A stretch of 64,000 bases of DNA, from assembly GCF_018873765.1 (NCBI RefSeq), contig NC_057925.1, positions 45,663,010-45,727,009 of the forward strand, read 5' to 3'. The notes beneath the pieces were generated by a model. The model saw nothing but the letters and a program-made list of their open reading frames with translations. It had not been told where the DNA came from and searched no databases. How positions within the stretch are numbered: the first letter of the stretch is position 1; every line of letters starts with the position of its first letter. Made by a program: the position numbers and the translations under genes. This document shows positions 36,101 through 43,030 of this stretch, in pieces. This stretch comes from Telopea speciosissima (Eukaryota; Streptophyta; Magnoliopsida; Proteales; Proteaceae).

Positions 36101-39100
36101 TGAATAAGATATTTTTATTTAAAATTTAGAGTTGTGACAACTCTTCTGCAGATCAATCCCTTATTTTCTCCATTCTATCGATCTGTTTTCTCCCATAGCA
36201 GCATTTAAGTTGCTTTCTTCTTTTCTCCCTCTATTTCTCTCTCTTTCCCTCCTAACAATATACTGTTTCTCCTTTACCTGCTGGCTGTCACAGAAGCTAG
36301 AACCAAAACTGATTTACATCATTGCAGGTCAATAACAGTTCTATATATTTTCCCTGATCTATCAATTGCATCATTCCTTTTATCTATTCTTTATCTGGTT
36401 TCAGATTGCAAATTAATTTCCGAGCTCCATTCTTTTGATGAATCAGAATTAGCTTACTGTCATATCTCCTAATGTGATCTACTATAATTTCAGTTCTCCT
36501 TGAAGAAATTTTGGATACCAGCCTCCATTACAGGGATAACAAACCCAAATACCCTGTTGTAATGAGCCAATTAAAAAAATCAAGAATGGGGAAATAGGTC
36601 TACAATTAACCCCAAAAGTTTAGACAAATCACCGAAATCAGATCTGTAAATTTGCAAGACACTTAATAACAGAAATGGAAGAAGAGATATAAGATAAAGA
36701 GAGGGAGAGAGAATCTGTTTACCTCGAACAGAATCACTGGTTTACCCATCAAACCATATAAAGAGACCACCTCATACATCATAAGCAAAAACTCCATTGC
36801 ACGAACTCTAAATTTGTTTGGGGATATAGCCCTATTTATGGGACTGACTTGACTCCAAATTTGTTTGGAGATATTGCAAAAACTCTAAATTTGTTTAGGG
36901 ATATAGCCCTAAACAAGTGTCCCTTCGAGTTACCTAAATAGTGATCGTTGGAAAACTTAATAAAGAAGTATATCTAACTAAATAACCAGCTGGACCCCAC
37001 CAGTCAAAAAATCCTAAGAGAAAATAAAACAAAACTCATCACCCCACCTTGGAATAATTACTTGGGTCTTATGTTTGAGCCCATTACAACAAAAACTTAT
37101 AAATTAAAGGCATAACTCATGACCCAAACCCACACTTGTATAAACTTAATGTAACATCTTTATGCATCTGGCCTGCATCAGGGACACATGGGCGTGAATT
37201 TAAAAATTACAAGCTCCTCCCAAAGTGCAGATCTTTCCAAGGAAATGTGTTAAGTTGGAGCTCCAACCAGGGGTTTCCTAAGGTTAGACTCCATGAGTGC
37301 AACATAAACAATATCCTATTTGCTTTGAAACCGAGACCATATGTCACACAACTTTTAACTGTAAAGTCGTGAAAAGCGTATTCTGCTCCTTTATGTCTGA
37401 ACGCTGATTGTTACACCATTTTTAAAAGAAAAGTTGTGGGGGAAGAAAAACTGCAGATGAATGGGCATTTGCCACCATGCTAGTAACTAACAAGGAAACA
37501 AGGGCAGGTTAAAAAAAGTTCACATAAAAACACAAGCCTGAATATTTTTTTCATTTGTTTTTGTTTTTTTAAGCAAACACTTTATTAAAAAAGGGGAAAG
37601 TTTTCATACACGGCTGTGTAAGCCGTGTATGTGAGAGGGTGGGAGTTTCAAGGCATTAATTACTGGGTGGGGGATTATGACTTTTTCAACTCTTTGTGAG
37701 AGGGGACACAACCATGCATGCTTACACGGCCGTGTATGAAAACTTCCCCCTTAAAAAAAATTGAAGAAAGAAAGAGTCTCAACCCACAGAAACAGGCCAA
37801 GAAAACAGATAATCCTGCACTTAATTTTCAGGATCAAGCAGAATGTTTGGATAGCAATTCCGGTAAAAACTAAAAAGACATAGAGGAGAACTTATGTTTT
37901 GCATTCATGGATCATTCTGGAGTACTGTATCCACAGGAAAGCAAGCAATACAGCTTCTTTTCCAGACACCCTAAAAATGTACTTATCTACCAAGAAGCAA
38001 AGAAGTACGACTCCCAAGATCTCTGACGATGAAATAGGAACAGCACTAACAAAAACCAGAAATCCATTCATAATTCATACCAATTAATACCTTAAATGAA
38101 ACAGCATGGATACCTCTGCAGCTGCATCCAAATCAAAGAGATCAAGTTCTTTCCCAATTTGGAGGTGGTCTTTGACAGGGAAGTTGAAATCACGTGGACT
38201 ACCAACCTATGAAGAAAAGAAAGGGAAAAAAATTAAAGATGGCGAGATGTATGCACCTGGATATTGAATTCAACAACAGAGAATTTTAGATCCATGATAC
38301 CATCTTTCTCAAAGCTGAGCAATCCTCCCCTCCTATTGGAACATCCGGATGAGCCATATTTGGTATACATTGTGCTTCTTGTTGAAGCTTATCAGTGAGT
38401 AGAATGAGGTCTTCTTCCAAAGACACAAGACCTTCCTTAATATTCTTTCCTGCAAACACAATAAGACAGATGAGATGCTTAAAACCAAACAATGGCAGCC
38501 TGCCAGGAAAAAGGCAATGAAATAGTGTTTGCCTTCTTCTATGAGTTTCTGGCGCTCAGATGGTTCTAGTTTTCCCTTCATCTTGTTTGCAACCACATTT
38601 CTTTCCCCACGAAGCCGTTCAACTTCCTGCCATCTATGATCGAAAATTAGTTAAAGTAGAAAAAAAAAGATGCTTTTACTTTCCTAAGAATTTTCTTGCT
38701 AAGTTGCCACAGGATGCATAACTTCATTGTTGCAAAATGCAGTAAATAGCATCATCCATTTAAATTTTGGACTAAGTTGCAGCAATTGATGACTCGATAG
38801 AATATATCACAATGGAGATCAACCTTGGAAACAAAAGGCTTTAAGATTTGTAGAACGAAGACGGAGTATATGATATGTAATTTTAGTTACACTACGATGG
38901 ACATGGTGCGAATTGAGGAAAGAGAGATACTGCAAAGTGACTATTTTAAAAATCTGGGGTCAATCATACATTAAGAAGGTGACATAGAGGATGATGTTTC
39001 GCAGCGAATTAAAGTGGGATGGTTGAAGTGGAGAGGTGCGTCTGGAGTACTATATGACCGATGTATTCTCTTAAAGCTTAAAGGAAAGTTCTATAGGACT

Positions 39101-40457
39101 GTTGTAGGCAATAGTGTATGGGGCTGAATGTTGGGCAATTAAGAAGTGTCATATTGAGAAGCTATATGTAACAAAGATGAGGATGTTAAGATGGATGTGT
39201 GGAAAAACTAAGAAAGATAAAGTACGGGATGATCGTATTAGAGCTGAATTGGGAGTTGCCCAGATCAATGACAAGCTCTGAGAGAGTCGTTTGAGATGGT
39301 ACGATCATGTCCCGGAGGCCTAGGCACGCCCTAGTAAGGAGGAATGATATGATCCCGATTGAAGGAGCTAAAAGAACTAGGGACAGGCCTAAAATGACCA
39401 TAAGAGAAGTTGTGAGGAAGTATGTGGAGCTTGTTGGAGAGCTAGGATCCATGTTTTGGACCCCATTTAGATGAGATTCTCCTAAGTTGTTGGGTTGTGC
39501 CTCATTCCTCTTACTTTCATCTACTTTCATCTTTCATTTTGCTGTTATTTTCTATCTTTCATATGTCCTTTTCGCGTTTTTCATTCCCCATCCCTCTTTT
39601 CCCATCTCTTCATCCCCTTATTTTTGTTTAGACATTAGTTTTTCATACTGTGTTTTGTTGGATCCATGTAGCCAACCATATTAAGTCGAGACAAGGCTGA
39701 GTTTGCTGTTGTTGTTTATAGAGCATCTCACAATGGGCATAAATAACTATATATATGTGAAACCATTTAAAATTACAAGTCCAATGCCCAAAACAAAATT
39801 TTAAACATTTATTGTTTGACATCCAACCAAAAAATCAAATCTTTCACTTACAATTCAAAAACAACGCGCATTCAATTTTACTAAATTAAGTTAAGAAATT
39901 CCTCATAGACAGATGTCATATGGAAGAAATTATTTCATGATTTTCCACTGATAACAGATGATAAAAGAACCCTAACCTTCTGAAGATTAGACATTTTCTC
40001 GTAAAGCTCAAGCACTAGCTCCAAATCAGTATTGGAGTTCCTGTTCTTAATATTGGCGGCAACAGCATCTTTGTTGTCCCGAATCCATTTGAAATCTATT
40101 GCAGCTCTCCATTGAGGTTTCGCAACTGAAACCAAACAAAGATAAAAGATGACAAAATTTCAAATCCACAAAGAAATAAGTAAAAAAAAAAAAAGCATAC
40201 GGAGAGGGAGAGAGAGAGAGACCCTTTTGGTCTTCATGGATAATGGGGGTGGTTTGAAGGGCTGGGGCTGAAGCCGGCGCTGAAAAATCTCTGGTGAAGA
40301 AAGGAAGTATAGACCTCTGCAACTTGAAGAAGTGTCGACGGGAATACAAGGTGAGGATCTTAGGCAAAGTGGGTCTGAAGATGGAAGAAGAAGATGGAAT
40401 GGCTGCAAGTTTCAAAGAGTGAAGTGTCGTCCCTCCAATACCCCAAGGAAAACCCAT
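6152..40457 (-). CDS. OVA7: Organellar seryl-tRNA synthetase, ten exons with giant introns
   Basis: Exons in coding order are 40457-40223, 40125-39977, 38626-38533, 38449-38301, 38206-38114, 25451-25272, 8582-8416, 7350-7216, 6711-6618 and 6424-6152. They total 1,569 nt and 522 residues, and all phases agree. The enzyme charges tRNA-Ser with serine. Residues 1 to about 65 are rich in Ser, Arg and hydrophobics, like a chloroplast/mitochondrial transit peptide. Residues about 85-210 form the tRNA-binding coiled-coil arm. Class II motif 1 is at GFIPLTTPE (272-280), motif 2 at [14 protein letters not shown] (344-357) and motif 3 at [16 protein letters not shown] (437-452). The length and bacterial-like core match plant organellar SerRS (Arabidopsis OVULE ABORTION 7), not the cytosolic enzyme. 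All introns are GT-AG except intron 3, which is GC-AG. The chosen ATG is the first in frame downstream of a GTG-containing CA/GA tract. No inactivating change was seen in the exons. Confidence 0.93.
6712..7215 (-). other. Intron 8 of the seryl-tRNA synthetase gene
   Basis: A 504-bp GT-AG intron in phase 2, splitting the Lys codon at the end of the GIHFK segment. No internal repeat or RNA gene recognised. Confidence 0.85.
7351..8415 (-). other. Intron 7 of the seryl-tRNA synthetase gene
   Basis: A 1,065-bp intron with GTGAAT donor and AGCAG acceptor. It splits the Arg codon within motif 2 (ATR|GLYR). The interior holds short open frames without recognisable homology, and no element ends could be defined. 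Confidence 0.85.
8583..10162. other. Proximal intron 6, no element recognised
   Basis: AT-rich sequence with only short frames. No terminal repeats, tRNA-like sequence or coding homology recognised. This may be the original intron sequence left of the first LTR insertion. Confidence 0.45.
10163..11279 (+). repeat. 5' LTR of a non-autonomous LTR element (family A)
   Basis: Starts TGATGCAGATT and ends GGACTACA, then a five-base spacer and an initiator tRNA-Met binding site at 11285. The 1,117-bp LTR contains a TATTATAAATATT promoter-like stretch near 10553 and a GAGGCTCCCCCACAG segment at about 10577. Its two ends resemble the LTRs starting at 12130 and 13479. Its centre (CCCTTCCACGATTTAAG) instead resembles the second LTR subtype at 17.9-18.3 kb, so it looks like a recombinant LTR. 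Confidence 0.8.
11285..11297 (+). other. Primer binding site for initiator tRNA-Met
   Basis: TGGTATCAGAGCC complements the 3' end of plant initiator tRNA-Met and lies five bases after the LTR end. The element ORF begins at the very next base. Confidence 0.85.
11298..12137 (+). CDS. Intact 279-aa acidic ORF of a non-autonomous LTR element
   Basis: This is the only element ORF in the window without stops or frameshifts. It starts at the ATG touching the primer binding site. The N-terminus ([17 protein letters not shown], then [12 protein letters not shown]) matches the N-terminus of the Gag frame at 16189, but the Gag core and zinc knuckle are absent. Residues about 75-105 are rich in Lys, Tyr, Arg and His. 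Residues about 110-220 are strongly acidic with Glu-rich, Val/Ile-spaced repeats. The C-terminus ([19 protein letters not shown], then [16 protein letters not shown]) runs through the polypurine tract, and its TAG stop lies inside the 3' LTR. A decayed relative is at 32629-33526. No reverse transcriptase, protease or integrase is present, so movement would need another element's enzymes. Function is unknown. Confidence 0.75.
   Translation: MDQHGNPALNPLLPHPPDPMTTILEMLQQFAAEQRTTLEIMRATNGTLQRILQRQGIPVRDSNLPMDKGRYQVQPQVHQPPRRHKDYKEDGERYTDHKEYRYKEYKFSLPKEVEDKAEIIVNCDEKIETMPEASKIENEHAEESIEEVNVEENKVDKAETIEYEEVVGSIPHEIVVIQDVVLEEVQFMPQVLDEKVTTVEDSMNTTYTIDIDSEVEHIEFVMPPWFFEEKAPRLEDYLPKVYKQLEFCLGMVQAATHILFPPHHYKIRGQIFSSWGELM
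12119..12129 (+). other. Polypurine tract
   Basis: CTGGGGAGAGT directly precedes the TGATGTAG start of the 3' LTR, the usual position for plus-strand priming. Confidence 0.7.
12130..13478 (+). repeat. Family A LTR-like sequence, 3' side of the acidic-ORF element
   Basis: Begins TGATGTAGATTTATCACC after the polypurine tract and follows the LTR at 13479/14540 closely for about 800 bp (GGGCTGGATTAAGACTC; TGCAAGGTGATTTTCGC near 12952). No ACTACA end is present before the next LTR begins at 13479. The right end is therefore truncated or was replaced by recombination. Its centre differs from the 5' LTR at 10163. Confidence 0.7.
13479..15270 (+). repeat. Family A LTR, split by a hAT-type insertion
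   Basis: Starts TGATGCAGATTTATCACC. It is interrupted at 13532-14539 by a separate element and resumes with TTGGGTTATATACATG. It runs until about 15270, where it switches to an inverted piece of the second LTR subtype. The flanking 5 bases on the left (TTATT) nearly equal those after the last ACTACA at 20484 (TTAAT). This would fit a single composite insertion from 13479 to 20484, with one mismatch. Confidence 0.7.
13532..14539. mobile_element. hAT-type non-autonomous DNA element with 8-bp target duplication
   Basis: A 1,008-bp insertion in the LTR is flanked on both sides by GTCTAGGG (13524-13531 and 14540-14547), an 8-bp duplication typical of hAT transposons. The ends are imperfect inverted repeats: CATAGTTCGAGGACTCG at left, and CAAGGTACTAAAACTCG reading inward from the right. 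Removing it restores a continuous LTR. The first ~170 bp and last ~120 bp are dense in CTCG/CGAG motifs. No transposase frame was found. Confidence 0.85.
15271..15965 (-). repeat. Inverted fragment of subtype-2 LTR
   Basis: From GTAGCTCCAGATAGGAGAGG this is the reverse complement of the LTR end found in direct orientation at 15966-16169 (for example CTCTCCTATCTAGAGCTAC). It extends inward to TCTGTGATAGAAG. It then switches back to direct orientation, giving a near-palindromic junction. Confidence 0.75.
15966..16169 (+). repeat. 3' part of subtype-2 LTR, upstream of gag
   Basis: Direct-orientation LTR end (ACTTCATCAAACC to AGAGCTACA) followed by a five-base spacer and a primer binding site. 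Confidence 0.75.
16175..16187 (+). other. Primer binding site for initiator tRNA-Met
   Basis: TGGTATCAGAGCC again, five bases after the LTR end and one base before the gag ATG at 16189. Confidence 0.85.
16189..17786 (+). pseudogene. Gag of a gag-only LTR element, frameshifted
   Basis: The N-terminal part ([19 protein letters not shown]) is in one frame to the C-run near 16322-16335. An Arg/Asp-rich linker with RDR repeats follows in a second frame to about 16600. The rest lies in a third frame. There the retrotransposon Gag domain ([20 protein letters not shown], then WWRTTEREM and [18 protein letters not shown]) spans about 16690-17200. An in-frame TAA at 17250-17252 separates it from a CCHC zinc knuckle ([14 protein letters not shown], 17349-17390). 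An acidic, Asp-rich tail ends in a KKRKKK-type basic terminus. No protease, reverse transcriptase or integrase follows, matching the gag-only non-autonomous class (TR-GAG) of plant LTR elements. It cannot make Gag as it stands. Confidence 0.85.
17787..18650 (+). repeat. Subtype-2 LTR, direct arm of a large palindrome
   Basis: Directly after gag comes an LTR with CCCTTCCACGATTCATG, a TATAAATAAAG segment near 18056, GAGGCTCCCCCACAG and a long A run at 18104-18120. It breaks off at about 18650 and switches to an inverted copy of itself. Confidence 0.75.
18651..19822 (-). repeat. Inverted copy of subtype-2 LTR plus the end of gag
   Basis: The reverse complement of 17735-18650 with additional LTR end sequence. 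Examples are CTCCCCCACAGTTGAA mirrored at about 19450, and the gag tail GAAGAAAAGGAAGAAGAAG mirrored at about 19775. It ends at the mirror of gag position ~17735 (GATGCAGCACCAAG). Together with 17735-18650 it forms a palindrome with arms of roughly 0.9-1.1 kb. Confidence 0.8.
19823..20484 (+). repeat. Family A LTR 3' part
   Basis: Resumes the first LTR subtype in direct orientation (ACCTTCCTCATCCACC; GCAAGGTGATTTTCATG). It ends CTATCTAGGACTACA, the same terminus as at 11279. It contains a short CCCTAA run near 20370. Confidence 0.7.
20485..20719 (+). repeat. R-U5-like LTR remnant
   Basis: CATTGGGATAGTGAATTGAATAG followed by TTGAGAGTGTGTG resembles the 3' half of the LTR-like sequence near 36090. 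No matching partner or primer binding site was found next to it. Confidence 0.35.
20720..21915 (+). pseudogene. RTE-type LINE, reverse transcriptase C-terminal half and 3' end
   Basis: Translated fragments match the plant RTE clade: [14 protein letters not shown], then [38 protein letters not shown] and [11 protein letters not shown]. The catalytic FADD is FAND here, so the polymerase site is lost. Stops at about 20891 and 21295 further break the frame. The 3' end has the typical RTE tail [11 protein letters not shown], the AGTTGGGATAAGGCTGAG sequence and a short GTTGTTG repeat at about 21901. Confidence 0.85.
21916..22938. other. Intronic spacer, nothing recognised
   Basis: Lies between two oppositely oriented RTE ends. 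A weak TATCGG/CCGATA inverted pattern at about 22455-22640 may be an eroded MITE. No coding homology. Confidence 0.4.
22939..23395 (-). repeat. RTE-type LINE 3' fragment, minus strand
   Basis: Begins with CAACAACAACTT, the mirror of the GTTGTTG tail. It continues with the reverse complement of the RTE 3' end (CTATCCCAACTAAACGAGG; GACGGAGG-type segment at about 23130). It is a 5'-truncated copy inverted relative to the RTE at 20720. Confidence 0.8.
23396..24970 (+). repeat. LTR-like sequence with preceding polypurine tract
   Basis: AAGAGGAGAGT followed by TGATGTAGACAAG at 23589 has the form polypurine tract plus LTR start. Downstream, CCCACGATTTTTTAAGATG near 23931 resembles the R region of the other LTRs in this window. 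The right end is not defined and no second LTR was found, so this may be a truncated 3' LTR. Confidence 0.45.
25925..26884 (+). repeat. 5' LTR of family B element
   Basis: The region from TGTGACAGCC through CTTATCTTGGTTTGGG, CCTAAGCCAATCA and AATGGAGCCTAATC-type sequence recurs in pieces at 27140, 32370 and 34216-34690. It ends just before a degenerate primer binding site. The left boundary is approximate. Confidence 0.65.
26885..27139 (+). mobile_element. Very short internal region of family B element
   Basis: TTAGTATCATAGC (26886-26898) is a mutated initiator-tRNA-Met binding site. After only about 240 bp, with a polypurine-like GAAACAGAGGAGAAAAAA at about 27102, the 3' LTR begins. No coding frame fits, so the element is non-coding and non-autonomous. 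Confidence 0.55.
27411..28045. mobile_element. hAT-like element with CATAGTTGTCAAGG end
   Basis: Starts CATAGTTGTCAAGG, as do several short elements in this intron, and is rich in GCCTTGG/CACCTAG motifs. The matching end is not clear, and another element lies inside it. It interrupts the 3' LTR of family B. Confidence 0.5.
27591..27928. mobile_element. Inverted-terminal element nested in the hAT-like repeat
   Basis: CATAGTTCAGAAACTCG at left and TTTTGAACTATG at right are inverted, enclosing AAATTTCG-rich sequence. No clean 8-bp target duplication is visible. Confidence 0.5.
28252..28436. mobile_element. Foldback MITE with ~85-bp arms
   Basis: TAATCCTCTCCAATTCCTAA at left is mirrored by TTAGGATTGGAGAGGATTA at right. 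The arms continue through GCAGTGCTAGGTGGAGATGT. The TA at each end would fit a Stowaway-like TA target. Confidence 0.8.
28437..29015. other. C-rich low-complexity stretch
   Basis: Long runs of CCC with CAC/CTC produce proline-rich frames on the plus strand without any recognisable domain. Composition alone explains the open frames. Confidence 0.5.
29016..31000 (+). repeat. LTR-like sequence, interrupted by a hAT MITE
   Basis: TGATGCAGCGTTACGGG at 29016 looks like an LTR start. AATAAATATAAGCGAAGG-type sequence near 29852 looks like a promoter/R region. The hAT MITE at 29913 splits it. The right boundary near 31000 is a guess and no partner LTR was found. Confidence 0.4.
29913..30342. mobile_element. 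hAT MITE with 8-bp target duplication
   Basis: TAGGGGTGTCAAT at left and TTAACACCCCTA at right form the terminal inverted repeats. CTCTCTTC flanks both sides (29905-29912 and 30343-30350). The interior is full of ACCGAA/TTCGGT motifs. It has no coding capacity. A more diverged relative lies at 45618-46192. Confidence 0.85.
31304..31411. mobile_element. Short hAT-like MITE
   Basis: CATAGTTGTCA at left is mirrored by TGACAACTATG at right over 108 bp, with CGCCTAGGCGACGCC inside. No exact 8-bp duplication is visible. Confidence 0.65.
31412..31973. other. Purine-rich spacer, nothing recognised
   Basis: GA-rich on the plus strand, giving low-complexity frames on the minus strand. No element ends or homology recognised. 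Confidence 0.4.
31974..32105. mobile_element. Short hAT-like MITE
   Basis: ATAGTTATCAAGGCG at left is mirrored by ACCTTGATAACTATG at right. Same family as 31304 and 35651, with GCGCCTTGG-type interior. Confidence 0.65.
32629..33526 (-). pseudogene. Decayed relative of the acidic LTR-element ORF
   Basis: The ATG (33526-33524) is immediately after the primer binding site, as in the element at 11298. The first 147 codons ([28 protein letters not shown]) match nothing I recognise. Frameshifts near 33150 and 32940 lead into a Glu/Ser/Thr-rich acidic region. The C-terminal module ([19 protein letters not shown], then [13 protein letters not shown]) corresponds to [16 protein letters not shown] and [13 protein letters not shown] of the intact ORF. 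It ends at the polypurine tract (AGAAGGGGAGAAT on the minus strand). No enzyme domain present. Confidence 0.65.
33527..33539 (-). other. Primer binding site, minus strand
   Basis: TTGGTATCAGAGC on the minus strand, complementary to initiator tRNA-Met and touching the ATG of the element ORF. Confidence 0.8.
34205..34225. repeat. (CT)n microsatellite
   Basis: About ten CT units at the right edge of the minus-strand LTR element. Confidence 0.9.
34691..35650. other. Intron 5 spacer, nothing recognised
   Basis: AT-rich, only short frames without homology. Confidence 0.4.
35651..35793. mobile_element. hAT MITE with 8-bp target duplication
   Basis: 143 bp, CATAGTTATCAAGGCG at left and CGCCTTGATAACTATG at right. 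The flanking CAAGAAAT is duplicated exactly (35643-35650 and 35794-35801). The interior carries CCATGGCG repeats. Confidence 0.9.
35794..37592. other. Intron 5 right part with a possible LTR remnant
   Basis: TATATAAAGAGATGCAAC near 36056 and ATCGATAGTGAATTGAATAAG near 36098 look like the promoter and R region of an LTR, related to 20485. A weak primer-site-like TTGGATACCAGCC is at about 36514. Nothing recognisable in 36530-37592. Confidence 0.35.
37593..37750. mobile_element. MITE with 22-bp terminal inverted repeats
   Basis: GGGGAAAGTTTTCATACACGG at left matches, inverted, CCGTGTATGAAAACTTCCCCC at right. 158 bp, A/T-run flanks, no clear target duplication. Confidence 0.8.
38450..38532 (-). 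other. Intron 3, noncanonical GC-AG
   Basis: An 83-bp intron of the synthetase gene. The donor reads GAAG|GCAAAC and the acceptor TTTGCAG|GAAAG. Only this choice keeps the family sequence EEGKNIKEG in frame; no GT donor nearby does so. Its length is not a multiple of three, so retention would shift the frame. Confidence 0.85.
38808..39718 (+). pseudogene. RTE-type LINE 3' fragment in intron 2
   Basis: Begins near [22 protein letters not shown] and runs through the RTE 3' UTR to GACAAGGCTGAG and a GTTGTTGTT tail at about 39705. It is in antisense orientation to the host gene. Several stops and a 5' truncation make it inert. Confidence 0.75.
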
Positions 40458-41392
40458 ATCCAAGTATGCAAAACCGCAAACACAATCACACACACACAGA
40501 GAGAGAGATGAGGTTTAACAGCTTAGGTTTTGTATGCTTGCACAGCTGCACTTTCGCAGCTTCTTTAACCTCGTTTTTCTTAACACAGAAGATAAGTTAA
40601 CGGGACTCGAATCGCTTGGCCTCTTCCCAGGTTTTAAAAAATTCCAGGAATCGTGATCTGGATTGGTCCCGTCAGGGTCAGAATCGGTGAAAATTAACTA
40701 AAAACCCCTAAACCTTATATGGAATTGATTCAGAATCGATCAATTCAACACAACGCTAGCAGCGTGCCCAGCCTTTTCCCTGCAATCAATCAAGTAATTC
40801 TTGTGACATGTATGTGTATATGTCTATGCACCCCTAAGATTACTTTGACCAGTATAATGCAATCTCCCATGTTTCATCAAAAAAAAAAAAAAAAAAAGCA
40901 ATCTCCCATGGTCCTTGTTTTTCAAAAAATTCATACCTTGCCACTTGAAAATTTTTCAATTGTACTAAAACTTTACATGTGAGCAAGGATTTTGGGATCT
41001 ACTTGTCCACAAATTCTCTTTACAAATGCAAATATGATATTCTTTATACAAGTTTTGAGCTACTAGGAGCAATATCATTACTCTTAAATCAACTGTTGCT
41101 TTATTCCAAGATATATCATGACAACAAATTAATATTGATAAGAGTGGTATGTTATTTAGTCAATTTGTAGGATTTCAGATCTTTTGTTTATATGATTTTG
41201 AGTATTCTTGATGTTGCTCATAATGCTATATATCTTCATATACTTGTGCATATTCTTAGGTCAAAATCATAGGCACTTTCCAGAATTGTAAACAGGGTTA
41301 ACAATCGACTTGGTGGATGGAAGATTTTCTTTTTAACCCAAGCCATTAGATATGTGCGTGTTTAATATGATTACAATGCTATTCCAACTTAT
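40458..41392. other. 5' flank of the seryl-tRNA synthetase gene
   Basis: A CA/GA dinucleotide run (40484-40508) lies just upstream of the start codon and is probably in the 5' UTR. GGAATCGTGATCTGG to CAGAATCGAT (about 40647-40740) may be an eroded MITE. An A run is at 40879-40897. No other gene recognised. Confidence 0.45.
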
Positions 41393-41563
41393 GGGAGAAA
41401 GTTCTATGTCTGAGAGTGTGGTTTACGCCAGCACTCCCATGAGTCTATCTCTCTCCTCCCCATAAGAAAAGACACCTCTGCCCCCTTGTTTTGAGGAGGA
41501 GAGAGAGAGACTCATGGGAGTGCTGGTGTAGGCCACACTCCCAAGCAAAAAACTACTTCCCCC
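41393..41563. mobile_element. Foldback MITE, family 1 copy 2
   Basis: This is the reverse complement counterpart of 1553-1719: GGGAGAAAGTTCT at left, GTGTAGGCCACACTCCC then AACTACTTCCCC at right. The agreement across the whole length fixes the element ends. Confidence 0.85.
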
Positions 41564-41629
41564 AGCTTATTTAGTGTCTTCTATTGTTTTGATTGTTAAA
41601 ATTTATCATCAATTAGATTCTATTTGTTC

Positions 41630-43030
41630 TGTTTTTTGGAATGGTAAACAGGTTGGAGAATTTGGTATATCTCCTTTGCCTTGGTTATTTGTTTGTAGAC
41701 TAAAACCTCTTGGTGGGCTAGGTTTTCGAACTTGCTATACATAACCAACTTTCAATTATTAAGCTAGTTTGGAAACTTGTTACCTCGCCTGATTCCTTAT
41801 GGCTCCTGATTCTTAAGAATTTAACTTTTAGGAACCACCATCTCTACTTGACCCCTCAGTTCAAACCTATAAGTGGATCTTGGACTTGGAATAAAATTAA
41901 GAAAATGTTAACTACTGTGCATAAACTTGTTTGTTAAAAAATTGATGATGGTAAATAAGTTTCAATTTGGAGAGATCCTTGGGTTTCCATCTTTGGTTGG
42001 GTTTATTATAAATAATGTTGTTGATTCTCACCCACTTTTTAATAGATTATTTAATCTAACAATTAATGGTGTGTGGAATGTTTGTCTGATCAGATCTATA
42101 TTTCCATGGAGGTGGCATCTACTATTTTGAAGGTTGATAGCTGAATTCCTTCCTCCGCTGAGTGCTTGTTTCCACCTCTTTTTTTTCCTAATAAAGGTAT
42201 GGGTAAATTACACGTCACCCCTTGGTTTTCAAACGAAATTAAAATCACCCCATGATTTTTTAAAATACTCATCCGTCCTCTTCTACAGTAACAGTGTTAA
42301 TCTGCTATTAGTTATTGATGTGAATGGACTATTTTACCCTTGTACTAAAATATTAGAATTAATTTTACAATACTACCCTTCAAAATATATGTTTGGATGT
42401 CAAGGATAGTTTAGGGATTTAAATTTATTTAACTGTCTGACATCATCACTTAACAGCATAAAACTAACGGTAGAGACTAATTTGTCATATTGGGGTCTAA
42501 TACAGGGGATGATTTGAGTATTTTCAAAAACCAAGGGTGAATTGAGTTTCGTTTGAAAACCAGGGGTTGACGTGTAATTTACCCTAAAGGTATTATTACT
42601 ACAAAGGTAGCAACTGGATTCTTATTTAGATCCTCTTTTCCAAGTGATAATCGAAATCAGATTTCTAAAGTGTGGAAGTTTCTTTGGAAATTAAAACTTC
42701 ATCCACTTGCTCTTAACACATATGGATCATCCTATCTTAATCTCTTATGGTTAATTTCTTTGATCTTTCTACATCTCACTCTAAATGGGTTGCCTTTATT
42801 TTGGTTCAACTTTGTTTGGGGGTGTATGGATTACGGTTGTAAAGTATGTTTCTAAGAAGCATTGGTCAGAAGAGTACTCTAGGTGTTGCAAGGGGTGCTG
42901 CAGATGGGACTATCGACATTAGAGGTTTGGGTTAGACCTTCAACAGAGGTTGCTTGGTGGATTGGTTTTGATCATCATGAGTTTTGGCTATGGTAGTCGG
43001 TTCCTTTGATTTTGGATATTTTAAATACTA
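41630..43030 (+). pseudogene. L1 LINE C-terminal region, split by a MITE
   Basis: Plus-strand fragments such as LKPLGGLGFRTC at about 41705 and KVWKFLWKLKLHPLALN at about 42667 are typical of the region after the reverse transcriptase in plant L1 elements. Many stops are present. A 384-bp MITE interrupts it at 42201. Confidence 0.7.
42201..42584. mobile_element. Mutator-type MITE with 9-bp target duplication
   Basis: GGGTAAATTACACGTCACCC at left is mirrored at right by GTGTAATTTACCC. The 9-bp TAAAGGTAT flanks both sides (42192-42200 and 42585-42593), as expected for Mutator-like transposition. A second copy in opposite orientation is at 56310-56692. No coding capacity. Confidence 0.9.

Larger units (their letters stand above)
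25452..38113 (-). other. Intron 5, 12.7 kb, nested LTR and MITE insertions
   Basis: The donor GTATCC at 38113 and acceptor TACAG ending at 25452 join AAAE|VSGS in frame. The intron contains an LTR element with a split 3' LTR, a minus-strand LTR element and several hAT MITEs, annotated individually. Confidence 0.85.

Noticed and set aside
40047..40493. Longer N-terminus for the synthetase beginning at 40493
   Set aside because: That codon is GTG and the extra residues come from a CA/GA repeat. The ATG at 40457 is the first plausible start.
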